DNA from: Peribolospora baueri
Lineage: Eukaryota; Basidiomycota; Peribolosporomycetes; Peribolosporales; Peribolosporaceae
Assembly: GCA_029717555.1 (NCBI GenBank)
Contig: JAMDHS010000027.1
Span: forward strand, 1 to 64,000
Direction: 5' to 3'
Length of the DNA: 64,000 nucleotides
Positions 21,582-32,893 of the stretch are shown one piece after another. The position numbers and the translations under genes were made by a program. The notes below the pieces were generated by a model. That model searched no databases and was not told where the DNA came from. It saw nothing but the letters and a program-made list of their open reading frames with translations. How positions within the stretch are numbered: position 1 is the stretch's first letter; each line of letters opens with the position of its first letter.

Positions 21582-24500
21582 ATGGCTCCGTTCGTGCTCA
21601 AGTTCAAAGGCGTGAGTGTCGTCTTCTTGCCTCGTCGACGAGGGGCGCTCGCCCCTCCGATCCAAGTCTTGTCCCGGACCCGTTCTCGGATCCTTTTTTT
21701 TCTCGCTCGGCCGTCCCTGTTGAAGACGGTCGACGTCGATCCATGACTGTACATATCTCTCCGCCCTCCCGTGGCCCCTGTCTCCGTCTATGCGTTTCTC
21801 TCACCACTATCTTCTCTCCGTCCCTCCCATCGCTCGCAGAACAAGTCCTTCTCCCCCTTCTCCAACCTCTCCGACGAGGATTCCCTCAGCCGCACCTGGC
21901 GCGTCTGCACCAAGGTCGCCGCCCACCTCGAGCAGGGGCAGCGCCTCGAGAACCTCAGTTGGCGTCTGTGGTACCTGCACAGCTTGATGGTGAGTCGCCG
22001 TGGCAGCTGCTCCCCGTCGTCCCATCGTCGCTAAGTCCGGCGTCCGCTTTTTTGGCCCTCTCAGGTTGAATCGGACAACACCCGATCCGCCCGCGCGTTC
22101 AAGAAACTCTCCCGATCCACCGGCGAAAAGTTGGATAAGGACAAGGGGAGGACGATCGATCAGCTCACCGCGCCCCACTTCAAGCGTACAGAGTCCGGCG
22201 ACGTGCTCGTCAAGCGTGCCAAGGAGCGCGAGGAGCGCCTCCGCGAGGTGGAACGCTGGCACGCCGCCCAGGCCGAAGCGATGGAAAGGGGCATCCCCAT
22301 CGGTCCTGGCCTCCAGAAACCGAGGAGGTATTCTGGCAATGGCAGCATGGAGGAGCGCGAGAAGGCGCGCGGGAGGCAAAACATGAAGGAGATGCAGTAC
22401 ACCTTCGCCCTCGACCCCACCGTCGGCGCTTCTGGCAAGCTGGCTCGCATGCCCGCCCGTCTCACCCCTGTCGCCGGCGGTTCCAGTCCCACCAAGCCTG
22501 ACGTCGCCGTCTCTTCCTCTCCGTCTTCGTCCACCGTGAGCGCCGCGGCGGACCAGGTCGACGTCATCATGTCCTGCTCCTCCCCCATGGACGCCGCCCA
22601 GGCTGGGCCGTCGCGCTCCTCGTCCAACAGCTCGACCGCCGGCGGTCCGTCCCACATGGGTCCGGCCAACTCCTTTGGCGCATTTGCCCACCAGCTCCAC
22701 CATCAGATCCAGAATCAGACTCAGAATCATGGTCAAGCTGCCGAACCTGGTGCAGGTTTCGCTCAAGCACAGTTGGGAGGACATCAGCCGGCGAACCAGT
22801 TGTACAGCAATGTCATGGGTGTCGGCGCCGATGGCCCGTCGTCCGTTGCACTCTCCGCCAATCCGTCCTCGTCGAGCACCACCCCGGAACTGTCATCCCT
22901 CTTCTCGTCCGACAATATCGGCGGCCTCTCCGTTTCCGCCTCGCTCGGCATCCCCGACATGCCCAGCTTCGACTCGACTCCCATCTCTGAGCTTCTCCGT
23001 GGCTTGTCCGGAAGCACGCATGACAGCATCGGTCTCGCCTTTGACGGCGCCGAGCTCGGTGGCTTCGATTTCAGCGGCTTCGGTAGCCTTGAAAGCGGGA
23101 GCAATGTCGGGACGGGACAGGCTACACCGAGTGGGGGGGATTCCTCTGCCCTCGCCATCACCCCAATGGCCGTTGACGGCGGTGGCGGTGGCGGGGTGGT
23201 AGCCAGCGGGCCGTCTAATTACGCGCCGCCGGCGGACGGACAGAGTTCGCTTCTGTCCAACGCCTCCTTGTTGGCCGGCGGGACAGCGCAGAACGGGGCG
23301 CAACTTGCTCGCCAAGAGGCGTTTGCTCGACAAGCGCGCATCACCGCCGAGCAGGTCAACGCGCAGACCATGCTCCTCCGCAGGGCCAGGTTCGAGCTGA
23401 TGAAGGAGCAGCAGGCCATGAGGGGCTTGACGGAGGGCATGGACGGGCCCGCGGGTGGGCGGGCGCAAGGCGCACAGCAGCAAGGGCACGTCGGCCCGCG
23501 GCCGCCGCCGGACCAAGCGTTCGGCCAACCTGGTCGACCACCTTTTATGCAAATCCCCTCTTCTGGGCCTAATTCGTTCGTTCAAAACCCCAGCCCCGCG
23601 TCAATGACGCCTCAGGGACAGCACGCGCCTCCGGGACAAGCTGGAATGCCGATGGGTGGAGGAGGTACGATGCAGGGCCAGCCGCAGCCACCGGCACCGC
23701 ACACGCACACGCACTTTGATCCCACCACACACCGAGGCGCCTTTTCCCAGAATCAATTCCCCAATCCTTCCTTTCCTGGCTCGTCCCAGGCCGGCTTTCC
23801 CCACGCGCCCGGCGACGGCGTCGACGGTGGGTCTGGACAGCGCATGCAGCAGGTCTTTCAGGCTCAATTATCCCGCTTGGTTGACGACAAGGCGGCCGCG
23901 GCGCCGGGCTCGCAACGCAAGGCGTTCGACCAGGGCCCGTTCACGACTCATGCCGGTCCTTCATCCGCTCCTTTTGACTCGTCCATGCACATCGACGGCC
24001 AAGTCGGTCTTGCGCAACCGTTCGGCCCGCCTAGAGGACCGCCGCTGCCGCAACAGCAACAACAGCAACAACAGCAGCAGAACTTGGGCAACATGGGCGA
24101 CGTCGACCTATCTCAGATGCTCGTCGCTTCTCACCTCAGCCCTGCGGGGGCCGCCCCGGCTTATGCCGGCGGCGCCATCGATCCAAACACCAACGCGGTC
24201 CCCGGAGCGTCCGGGACTATGTCGGTGCCGAACAGCCCGAGGTCCGCTCCCAGCAGCAGCTCTGCGCCGAGCCCGAACAGCCTCAGCGCGCCGACGAGCC
24301 CGGCGGTGCGAAACAACGGTTTGGGTTTCACTCCTCTCAACGCCGGCGGCGGCGCGAGCAACAAGTCTGGCGGGAGCAGCAACAGCAGTCCGTCCAACAG
24401 TCGGCCGAGCAGCAGTAAAGGCGGCGGTGGCAGTAGCAGCGGAAAGCCCAAGGCCGTGCGCAAGAACAAGGCGCCGTCCGTCTCGGCCGCCGGCTACACG

Positions 24501-25935
24501 CCCGCTCAGACCCAACTGTCCTCCACCGATGGCGCGGCGCCCAAGCCCGAGCCGCAGCGGCCAGAGTGCACGAACTGCGGTGCGCTGTCGACGCCGCTCT
24601 GGCGACGGGACGCTGAGGACCGGCTGCTGTGCAACGCGTGCGGGCTCTACCTCAAGTTACACGGCACGTCGCGCCCGCGCACGCTCAAGCACCACGGCGG
24701 CAGCCACGGGCACTCTAACCACCCCTCGGCTACGCCCGGTGGGGCCAGCGCGTCCAACTCGGCTAACCCGAGTCCGACGGGGACGCCGCCGCCGGGTGGC
24801 TTTGTTGACGACGAGGGAAGCCACTGCCACAACTGTGGCACGAGCACCACACCACTGTGGAGGAAGGATGACGAGGGTCACACGGTTTGTAACGCCTGCG
24901 GGCTCTACTTGCGTCTACATCGCGAGCCGAGGAACCCCAAGTGAGTGGCCGCTCGCTTGCCCGTCCCTTTCGTACTCTCGTCTCGGCCTTCTCACTCGCT
25001 CTTCGTTACGTCCTCCTTCTCGACCTTGTAGCATGCGCGCCGACGTGATCAAGAAGCGAACGCGATATGACGAGCGACGCTCCAAGGCCAACTCTGCCGC
25101 CAGCTCCCGGCGCACTTCTCCGGCGCCCCAGCCCGCTCCGTCCGGTCAAGGCGCTCCTCCGCTGCCGCCGACGTCCGGACCTCCGACGCAGTTCCCCCCT
25201 TCGGGTCATTTCCTCAGCACTCCCCCTTTCTCTCACCAGCACGGCTTGGATGCGCTCGACCAGACCGGCTTTGCTTTCCAGCCGTCTCACTTCTCCTTCG
25301 CATCACCGCAAGGCATGGCGCAGTTCTCGACGGCCCCACCGGGACCGCACGGCTTCTTCGCGCAGCAGAGCCCCGTTTCCATGGGTTTCGACCTTGCTGG
25401 GTTATCGCCATTCGGCGTCAGCACCCCCGGAGCGTCGACGGGAGGGATGGTTTCCATGTCCGATCCTTCAGCCGTCGGTCTCACTTCGACCCCGATGGCG
25501 CCCGGATCCGGCCCTGCGATCATACCCGGGTCGGGTCAGGTGACTCAGAGTATGAACATACCCGTTGGCCTCGGCATGCCATCGTCAGCCTTTCCTCTGT
25601 TCCAGCAACAAAGCTTCCAAGGCCAGCCGCCACAAACATCGCCTCGGCAACCTCACTTCGACGGCTCGCCCGTCTTGTTGCAGCAGGGCCAGAGTTCGGC
25701 CTCGGCCTCGGCCTCAGCGCCGACTTCGCCGCCCAATCCGGCCCAGCAGCCGCTGAGCCCGACTGGCAAGCGGCGGAGACTGAGCCAGGACGAGAGGATG
25801 AAGCCGTCGGTTTGGTCGCTCACACCGGCAAATCCAGACGTCGGCGGCGCCAGCGCAAATCCAAATCCCAATCCCAATTCTGGTGCACCGATGGCGCAGG
25901 CTTTGCCTGCCCAGCAGCAAAATGCGCCTTCGTAA
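21582..25935 (+). CDS. GATA transcription factor, AreA/Gat1-type N-terminus with two zinc fingers
   Basis: Exons 21582-21611, 21840-21989, 22065-24940, 25032-25935; 1319 residues. The N-terminal 75 or so residues ([36 protein letters not shown]) match the domain found at the start of fungal nitrogen regulators AreA/Nit2/Gat1/Gaf1. A long low-complexity Ser/Gly/Pro region follows, with a Gln run near residue 725. GATA finger 1 is [12 protein letters not shown]...LCNACGL (Cys895, 898, 916, 919), followed by [14 protein letters not shown]. Finger 2 is [12 protein letters not shown]...VCNACGL (Cys981-1005), followed by the basic tail [15 protein letters not shown]. The AreA-type start suggests nitrogen-source control of transcription; two fingers are more usual in iron/siderophore repressors, but the Cys-rich segment those carry between the fingers is absent. 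Role assignment is inference. Confidence 0.88.
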
Positions 25936-26773
25936 TTTGATCGACGACGGTGCATTACGTGGCTTTGTTTGTCCTTCCTGCTTTCTTGAGATGTGTCGTC
26001 TCGTATCTGTGTATGACTCGTTCGGTCGCCTGTCGGCCCGTCATCGTTCGTCATAGACTCGCTCGGTTGCCCTTTTTTCGATTCTCTCTCGTGTCGTGTT
26101 TTATTATCACCCAGCTGCCCCGTTTGACTGTCACCGCGGCAATTCTTCTTCTTGTCTCGTTCCCCATTCCCGTTCCCGGCCCGTAACGTTGCGTTCTGCC
26201 TATGTGCTCTGCCCCCATCGCCCTTTCTCTTCCCATCTTGCACGCCTCGTCCGACGACCGCTTCGCATATCCAGTCTAATCCACTCGCTCCACCCACCCT
26301 TCTTCCACCACTCGCGGTCCGTCGGTCCGCCCCTCTTGTCCATCCATGCGTCCGTCACCGACGACATGTGACGTGTGGATCTCGTCGAGCCCTGTCGTAC
26401 CATGTCAGATGCCAGTGTCGTCCGGGAAACCGAGTGTCGCCGAAGGTGATCGCGGACACCGGATGGACATGGGTCGAGGTCGGAACCGTCCCTCCGCGTT
26501 CGTCGTGGGATTTTTTATAGTCTGGCAGGGAAGAACCCTCGGAAGCGCTTGCATAGATGGATGGATGGGGATGATGTGTAGCGTACAGCCAGCCGAAGTT
26601 TGGATGAATTCGATTTCGACGAGAAGGGCGACGGGAGGGTGGCGAACGAGCGAGAATGAGGGGGATGGCCCGCTTGTATCTGATAGATAGATGGATGGAT
26701 GGATGGATGAATGGATGGATGAATGGATGGGGCTGGGCTTGGCTGGCCGAACTGACCGACACACACTCGGCGG
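25936..26773. other. Intergenic between convergent GATA and centrin genes
   Basis: 3' flanks of both genes. Holds an ATGG/ATGA microsatellite at about 26683-26730; no gene seen. Confidence 0.5.
26683..26730 (+). repeat. ATGG microsatellite
   Basis: About eleven ATGG-type units with GATA at the left end and two ATGA variants, just past the centrin stop codon. Confidence 0.85.
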
Positions 26774-27428
26774 TCAGGTGTCGTCCATCATGATGGCTCG
26801 AAACTCTGCTTCGTTGATCTCCCCGTCCTGGTCGAGGTCGAACTCGTCGATCATCGCTTGCAGCTCCTCGTCGTCCAAGTTCTCGCCCAGCTCCTTGGCG
26901 ACGCGCTTGAGGTTGCGCAGGCTGATCTTGCCCGTGCCGTCGTCATCGAAGAGCTGGAACGCTCGTCGCACCTCCTCGTTAGGGTCGCGGGACAGTATTC
27001 GTTCCGCCACTGTAGGCCAGACGGACGGGGGGCACGAAATGGGCAAAGTAAAGTCGGTTTCGGAAGGGCGGACGAGGAGGAAGAGACAAAGAGAAAAGCG
27101 GATGCCCACTGTAGTTGTTGAAATCCTCCCACTCCATCAGCCCCTTGCCCGTCCGATCATAGTCCCGGATCGTCTTGAGCACCTCCGCCTTCTTCGCCTC
27201 AAAGCCGAGGGCACGCATGGCGACCTTGAACTCATGGTAGTCGATTGCGCCGTCCTTGTCGGTGTCGAAGAGCTCGAACGCTTCCTTGATCTCTTGTCGC
27301 TGGTCCTCCGTCAGCGTTGATGCCGCGCCCGCGCTCGCCGCCGCCGCTGCCGCTGCCGCCGACCCACCGCCGCCGTGCAGAGAATGCGTCTGGCGTCGTT
27401 TGGATTTGGCCGCAGAGTAGAGTGACAT
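26774..27428 (-). CDS. CDC31: Centrin (Cdc31-type EF-hand protein)
   Basis: Two exons, 27428-27110 and 27009-26774; 184 residues. After a variable, Ala-rich N-terminus come four EF-hand units: [41 protein letters not shown] and [28 protein letters not shown] between hands 3 and 4 is close to diagnostic for centrins over calmodulin. Centrin acts at the spindle pole body (duplication) and in the Sac3/TREX-2 mRNA export complex. Loops 1 and 4 look able to bind calcium; loop 2 has Gly at a ligand position and loop 3 lacks the final Glu. ATG at 27428 is preferred; an upstream in-frame ATG at 27515 gives an Arg-rich extension untypical of the family. Confidence 0.9.
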
Positions 27429-27705
27429 GGCGAAGGAGGTGGATGTGTCGTGAGTCGATGATGATACCGCCCTGCGCCGACGCCGTGCCCGTCGCCATTT
27501 CCGGCTGCCGCCCATTTGCGCGTCGCGTCGCGCACCACTGCTCGGAACGGACCGCAGCCATCGTTGTCACGTGACATAAAAGTTTAGAGGGACGTCTTCC
27601 CACCGAACCGAACCTTGCCTACTACTGACATGTCTTCACGCTGCTGCCACCTCGTCCACTGACTGATCAACCCCCAGGATATAGCCAGGCCGGGAAACGG
27701 CGGTG
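27429..27705. promoter_or_regulatory. Divergent promoter, centrin / PPR-like gene
   Basis: 277 bp between two start codons on opposite strands; it must hold both promoters. No clear TATA box. Confidence 0.45.
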
Positions 27706-30700
27706 ATGCTTAGACGCACGCCCCGCTCCTCGGCATCACTGGCACTCCCCTCAGATTTCTCCCGCCTGGTAGCCGTCTTCTCTTCGGCGCTGCTCTCCGG
27801 GCAGTCGTCCCTTTGCCGTCCGTCCGCACTGCCCGAGTATGCGCCGGCGGTCCACGATCGGACCTGCTCGAGAGCGAGGACCTACTCTGGCAGCTCGGCG
27901 GCTGCTATGACATGGGATGGCAACGGCAGTCGGAACGGTCCTTCCTACTTCCACCACTCTCGGCCTGACTTCCTCCCCCAATCGTCTCATCATCTCCCCG
28001 CACCCCGTCCCCTGTCGCCCGAAGCCGACGACCTCGAGCCTCTTTCCGTCCATGCTTCCCAGCTACCCGAGCTTGTGGCTGCTCTTGAAGCCGGAGATCG
28101 AGATGCCGCGTGGGAGGCGTTTTCCGATGGCAAGCTTCAGGGCACTTGCCACGGAGGGGAGGGTGGGCGAGCGGTGGATGTCCTCCCTCAGAGGGTTTTC
28201 GACCACCTCTTCGCAATTCAAGCGAACGCTTGCCCTCCTCTCGAGAGGAATAGCACGGAAAAGGATGTGGAACTGGCGACGACATCCTGGGAAAGGCTTC
28301 TGGAGCTGACCGGCATCGTCGAAGCAATCAAAGCGCGCAGGCAGGCAAACCTTTCGGAGTCGGCGGACGAGGCTTGCGAATCGCTCGCCACCCCAGAACA
28401 GGTCCGACCCTGGCGGCGGCTCAGTCAATATCAGCTACAGCGTTTGTTCCAAGTCGGTCTAGAGCAAGTGATGCGACTACAACCTCGCTTCGGCGGCCGC
28501 ATACCCTCCGCAGTCCTAGGTCGCTTCGATCCTGTCAACCCCGCCGCCCTGCTCGCTCGTCTTCGCTTCATCTACGAGCTTCTTCTCCGACCTCCGTCTC
28601 AGTCGACTTCACGCTCGACACTGTCCCTCCCGCCGATCGGACTGTGCGAACGCTACCTCCTCTTTATGAGTACGATAAGCCCTTTGAAGGCATTCCATCA
28701 GTTCCTTCGGCTCGACGACGCCCTCCGAATAGACTCTCGCGCTGCGTCATTTCACCGCCATACGGGAGAGCGCCTGCTACTTTCGCTGGCGTCAGGAGCG
28801 TTCACCCGCTCATCAGCTTACAGGGTCAAGACTCATGAAGCCATCGAAGTGCTCCTGCTTCGGCTACTCGCGCCTCAACCTGGCGCCATCCTCAAACCTC
28901 CACGCAAGCGTGTCGTGCACATCGCGCTTACCAGCTTGCCCAGCGAACGTCTCGACGCGCTGTTGGAGCGTCTTCGGGTGCAGGTGTCGCAGGGCGAGGT
29001 CAGCGAGGCTGTCTATTCGGCGATTTACGAGCGCATTGCCCTGGTACAAGCCACCGAACGTCGCCCGGAGGAGGCATTGACAAAGATCGTCCAACTTCGA
29101 ACGGGAAAGACAGTCGCTCGCCCCGATACATCGACAGAGCAGGATGTCCCGACCGCTGGAGTAGGGCGAGCCCCCGATGGGGACGTTTATGCTGCGACGC
29201 TGTCAGGCTTGATCAGGCGCATGTCCGTCCCGTCCTCGCTTACCGCCGCGTCGAATCCTAAGGTCCGGCGTCGCGGCCAAGCCGAACGTACGCAAGGCAC
29301 CATTTTGACCGATGCAGAATGCCTGCGCCTCGCCTTGCGCACTTACTTTGACATGGTCCGCGCGGACGTCGAACCCGATAGTTACGTGCACGGCTGGCTG
29401 GTCCAAGGTTTGGAGCAAGCAGAGGAATGGCGGCGGATCGAAGAGCCTAAGCGCTCTGTGGAGGGACAGAGGTGTAATGAGAGCACGGTGGAGTCGAGCT
29501 CGTCTTTCTGGCCGTCGACTGCCGTGCACGTACCCCTTTCGGCGCTTCGGCTGGTGACGAACACGATGCTCGCCCTCGACCCTTCCCTCGAGCGGACGAC
29601 ATTGGCGACACATCGCGCCCTTCTTCGACTCCACCTCAAGAGGCGTGACTTCCACTTTTCGAAGCGGCTTTACGTCTTGCTCCGGTCGCGAATCTGGCGC
29701 GCAATCAGGACCTCGACCTCGAACCGGCAGTTGAGGCACGTTCGGTGGCCATCGAATCCCCGACATACGGACATGCAACTATTTCGTTGGTTTCTATATG
29801 CCGCCGTCAAAGAAGCCAACCAGCCCTTCTTCGCTTTGCGCCTGTACACCGACCTCATAGCCGATGGCGGCCTGCTCCGACCCAAGAATGTCTACAATTT
29901 TCTTCTTACGGGTGTAGCAGAGCGGGGATCGGCTAATCAGATCAAGCAGATCATGGCTGATTGGCGCTCCGAAGGGTTGCGTTTGTCTCCTGCACTTGCC
30001 ACGACCGTCGTGCGAAGCTTCGCCATCGCAAAGCGGCCAACGGACGTGCTCAAGGTTACGTGGGAGTTGATTCGACAGTACGGTCAGCAGGGCGAGCCAC
30101 CGCCTATCGCGATCTTCGACGTCGCCATGGACTCTGTCAGCAGGGCTACCAAGGACCAAGGTGGCGGCAAGGACTTGCGTGATCACTTGCTGCGCATGTT
30201 CGAGCACCAGCGTATCACCAGCTCCTCCGTTGAGCCTGCGTCCAAAGAAGCGGCTTTGTTGGAGAAGGAACTCGTCGAGGCAATTCGCCAAGTGTCTCGG
30301 ACAGCAGCCTTGGGACGTCGGCTGGATTTCGAGGACGCGAGCTCGTTAAGCCCCGACGAGAAATTGTCCGCGGTTGACAGCCGCCTCGGCCAGGGCGATT
30401 CGCTCTCGCACATCTCACGCGCCTACGTTTCTCCTCCACCTTCCACGATAGCCTTCAATGCCGTCCTCCGCGCCCTTTCCCGCGGCTCTCGTGGTAATGA
30501 GGTCAGCCGAGCGGATGTCAGCCTGGCACAGCGACTTGTCGCATACATGCGCCATCGTCAGGTGCCGTTGGACAAGAATACGCACGCTCTACGTATCCGC
30601 ATCTGGCTCGGCTTAGAGCGCAGCAGCAACGATGCTGAGAAGAACAGTGGGCAGAAGAGCAAGGCTCTCGACAAAGCTTTGAGTGTCTTCTATGAAGCAT

Positions 30701-31161
30701 CTAATCCGCCTCACAGCCCTCCTCATCGCCTGCGTTCCAACGTTGTCGGTGCTTTGATCGTCCGCTTGGCAGACACGGGACGGTTCGACGATGTGGACTC
30801 AGTGCATTCGACGTGGCGGATGGCGTGGCGGAGCGTAGTGCAGCAAAGAACGGTGGATGGAGACAGCGTTCGGGGCCGGGAAGCTGAGCATCGGCCGATT
30901 TTGGACGATCGTGAGATTATGTGGGACCGGGCGGTGGTCGGCGCCATGGGGTATGCCGACGCATTAAGAGGTGCCGATCCAAGCGCCGTCATCGCATATC
31001 TCAGCAAGCGCATGCACGTTAGCAACGAGTGGAAGGAGCGTATTCGCAATGCAGGCCGCAATGACGCAACTCAACAGCTTCGGGATTTGGCTGAGGAAGA
31101 CGAGGGCGGGTCTGTAGCAGCCGAAGCCGACTGGGACAAGATGACGGTAATGGCGGAATGA
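27706..31161 (+). CDS. Large PPR-like, probably mitochondrial RNA-binding protein
   Basis: A single open frame of 1151 residues from ATG 27706, with no intron, unusual beside its neighbours. The N-terminus (MLRRTPRSSASLALPSDFSR) is basic, rich in Ser and free of acids, as in mitochondrial import signals. The C-terminal half has helix pairs spaced like pentatricopeptide repeats, for example VYNFLLTGVAERGSANQIKQ, ALATTVVRSFAIAKRPTDVL and TIAFNAVLRALSRGSRGNEV. Fungal PPR proteins of this size serve in mitochondrial transcript processing or translation. I cannot assign an orthologue, and repeats are weak in the N-terminal half. Coding throughout is supported by even codon use and absence of stops. 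Confidence 0.7.
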   Translation: MLRRTPRSSASLALPSDFSRLVAVFSSALLSGQSSLCRPSALPEYAPAVHDRTCSRARTYSGSSAAAMTWDGNGSRNGPSYFHHSRPDFLPQSSHHLPAPRPLSPEADDLEPLSVHASQLPELVAALEAGDRDAAWEAFSDGKLQGTCHGGEGGRAVDVLPQRVFDHLFAIQANACPPLERNSTEKDVELATTSWERLLELTGIVEAIKARRQANLSESADEACESLATPEQVRPWRRLSQYQLQRLFQVGLEQVMRLQPRFGGRIPSAVLGRFDPVNPAALLARLRFIYELLLRPPSQSTSRSTLSLPPIGLCERYLLFMSTISPLKAFHQFLRLDDALRIDSRAASFHRHTGERLLLSLASGAFTRSSAYRVKTHEAIEVLLLRLLAPQPGAILKPPRKRVVHIALTSLPSERLDALLERLRVQVSQGEVSEAVYSAIYERIALVQATERRPEEALTKIVQLRTGKTVARPDTSTEQDVPTAGVGRAPDGDVYAATLSGLIRRMSVPSSLTAASNPKVRRRGQAERTQGTILTDAECLRLALRTYFDMVRADVEPDSYVHGWLVQGLEQAEEWRRIEEPKRSVEGQRCNESTVESSSSFWPSTAVHVPLSALRLVTNTMLALDPSLERTTLATHRALLRLHLKRRDFHFSKRLYVLLRSRIWRAIRTSTSNRQLRHVRWPSNPRHTDMQLFRWFLYAAVKEANQPFFALRLYTDLIADGGLLRPKNVYNFLLTGVAERGSANQIKQIMADWRSEGLRLSPALATTVVRSFAIAKRPTDVLKVTWELIRQYGQQGEPPPIAIFDVAMDSVSRATKDQGGGKDLRDHLLRMFEHQRITSSSVEPASKEAALLEKELVEAIRQVSRTAALGRRLDFEDASSLSPDEKLSAVDSRLGQGDSLSHISRAYVSPPPSTIAFNAVLRALSRGSRGNEVSRADVSLAQRLVAYMRHRQVPLDKNTHALRIRIWLGLERSSNDAEKNSGQKSKALDKALSVFYEASNPPHSPPHRLRSNVVGALIVRLADTGRFDDVDSVHSTWRMAWRSVVQQRTVDGDSVRGREAEHRPILDDREIMWDRAVVGAMGYADALRGADPSAVIAYLSKRMHVSNEWKERIRNAGRNDATQQLRDLAEEDEGGSVAAEADWDKMTVMAE

Positions 31162-31468
31162 AGACATTTTCGCTGTAGCTGGGCTTGGGTGTGCTAGAAG
31201 TGTTCTTTGCGTTCAACGGGCATGCTTTTAACGTGCAATCATCTAATCATTTACAAGTTTTCATCGACTCTGACTGGGTCTGCACAAGCTCGCGCAACAT
31301 ATTGTTGACCACGCCCGGCTTGAATTGTGCAGATATAAGCTACGATGGACAAAAGCTTGGGAGGAAAGAAAGGATTTCATCTTCTAACCGCTTTCTCCCT
31401 TGTAGGTCACACCAGTAGATCCAAGGACTGAACGACCGTCACATGTTGGCCCATGTGCCGTTTTCTCG
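31162..31468. other. Intergenic between convergent genes
   Basis: About 300 bp, noticeably more AT-rich than the left part of the window. Nothing recognised. Confidence 0.5.
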
Positions 31469-32601
31469 TCAAGCTCTCACAACGTCCCATCGCTGAGTGC
31501 GATCAAGATAGCAAATTAGAGTGGGACGCCACTCACGAGTGATGGTCCATAGACTCGCCAGCTTACCTGACGGTCCTCGTCCCCTTGGCAGGTAGAAACT
31601 CCAATTTCACCCTTGTACCCTGTTGATAAAGTCATCGAACTCAGCTCCGCATGTGACAAACGGCCCCCGCCTTGATACTCAACAGCAGACTCACCATCAT
31701 CTTCGACACAGTATGGGATCCCCACTGGGCTCCGCATCACCACCTCGAACTTGCACTGGTCATGGATAGCTATATTTTTTAAGCTTGTCCATATGGAATA
31801 AGGATGTGACTGACTATTGCCTATTAACTCACACTGTTGAACCGGTTATTGCCTTGCGTTGCACAGTCTTGAAGCTTGAACTGGTTCATATTGGATTCAT
31901 CACATGGAATGATTATGCTCGAATAAGCCCAGAACGAACACTGTCTCGCATCTTTCAAGATTGGACTCACCCTCCAAGCCAAACCTTCTCCATCCTTTGT
32001 GTCACAGAGGTCCTGGAACAGCTTGCCATCATCACCGCTGAGCTTTAGACAGCTGTCAAAGGCGCTAACAGGTCTGCTTGCAATATGAGAGGAAGAGGCC
32101 AACCTCGGGCCTCGCATGAGCATCAAGCACCTCAAATTTCATCTCACGGCGGGAAGCATTGGTGACGAATTCGCTAACCTGATGGAAAATGTCTCATCAC
32201 TCTCTTGATGCAGACAGAACTGATTCAAGTCAAGTGACCAGGAATGAGATGCACCGGAAAGGGCTCCTCTTCGCTTTGACCTTATTGCTCACCCTGCTCT
32301 CATCTGTGTTCTCAGTCCTTTGCAGAGCGACTCTTTTCTATTCATTTTGTTGGAAGACTCCATGAGTCAATCTATGCGTGACGGCTTATGATATATCTGG
32401 CTGGTTTGAGGTGCGTACCTGAGCACATGTCCACACAAACTCCGGGTCATAGTGTTGGCGGATAAGGTATGGTCCAGGCTCCTCTGGCGCGGCCTGCAAC
32501 GCCTGGAAGACGATCTGGACAGGAGGGTACGTAGCTCCCGAGACGGTCAGGATGAAGGCCACGCAAACTGCCGCCAGTCGAACGACGAGAGACGACGCCA
32601 T
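31469..32601 (-). CDS. Small secreted cysteine protein, possible beta-trefoil fold
   Basis: Proposed exons 32601-32419, 32178-32148, 32110-31971, 31880-31833, 31755-31695, 31619-31567, 31492-31469; 179 residues in frame. It starts with a signal peptide (MASSLVVRLAAVCVAFILTV, then SG). Later parts read SCLKLSGDDGKLFQDLCDTK, AWRFKLQDCATQGNNRFNS, CKFEVVMRSPVGIPYCVEDD and STCQGDEDRQRWDVV. The pattern Cys-hydrophobic-Asp-Gly ... Cys ... Gln-Arg-Trp recalls one lobe of ricin-B-type beta-trefoil lectins, but identity is weak and I see at most two lobes. The 37-nt intron between exons 2 and 3 is very short, so that junction is the weak point. Every other border is GT-AG and in phase. Function unknown. 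Confidence 0.5.
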
Positions 32602-32893
32602 TCGGATGAAATTGAAAGGGAGTGGCGGTTGGAAGTGGATGAAGTGGACGATCGCGAGCAACGAGGGCTTTCTATCTGGGTGATGAGTAAGCTGGTTGGA
32701 TACTTGGCAACTGCAACAAGCAACAGCGAAGTCGACAAATGCAGGCCCCATTGCAGCAATAATTTCCCCACGGGAAGCAATAAGATTTGCTCGCATTGTG
32801 GAAAGATGAAGACAAAGTATCCAGCATCACGTCGGGCATCAAGGCATTCCACTGGCCTGGCTGGGCGTTGGAGCATATCCAAATCTGAAGATG

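Noticed and set aside
23656-25935. Plus-strand frame of 759 codons overlapping the GATA gene
   Set aside because: Different frame of the same DNA, Arg/Ala/Pro-rich. Its last 302 codons are simply GATA exon 4.
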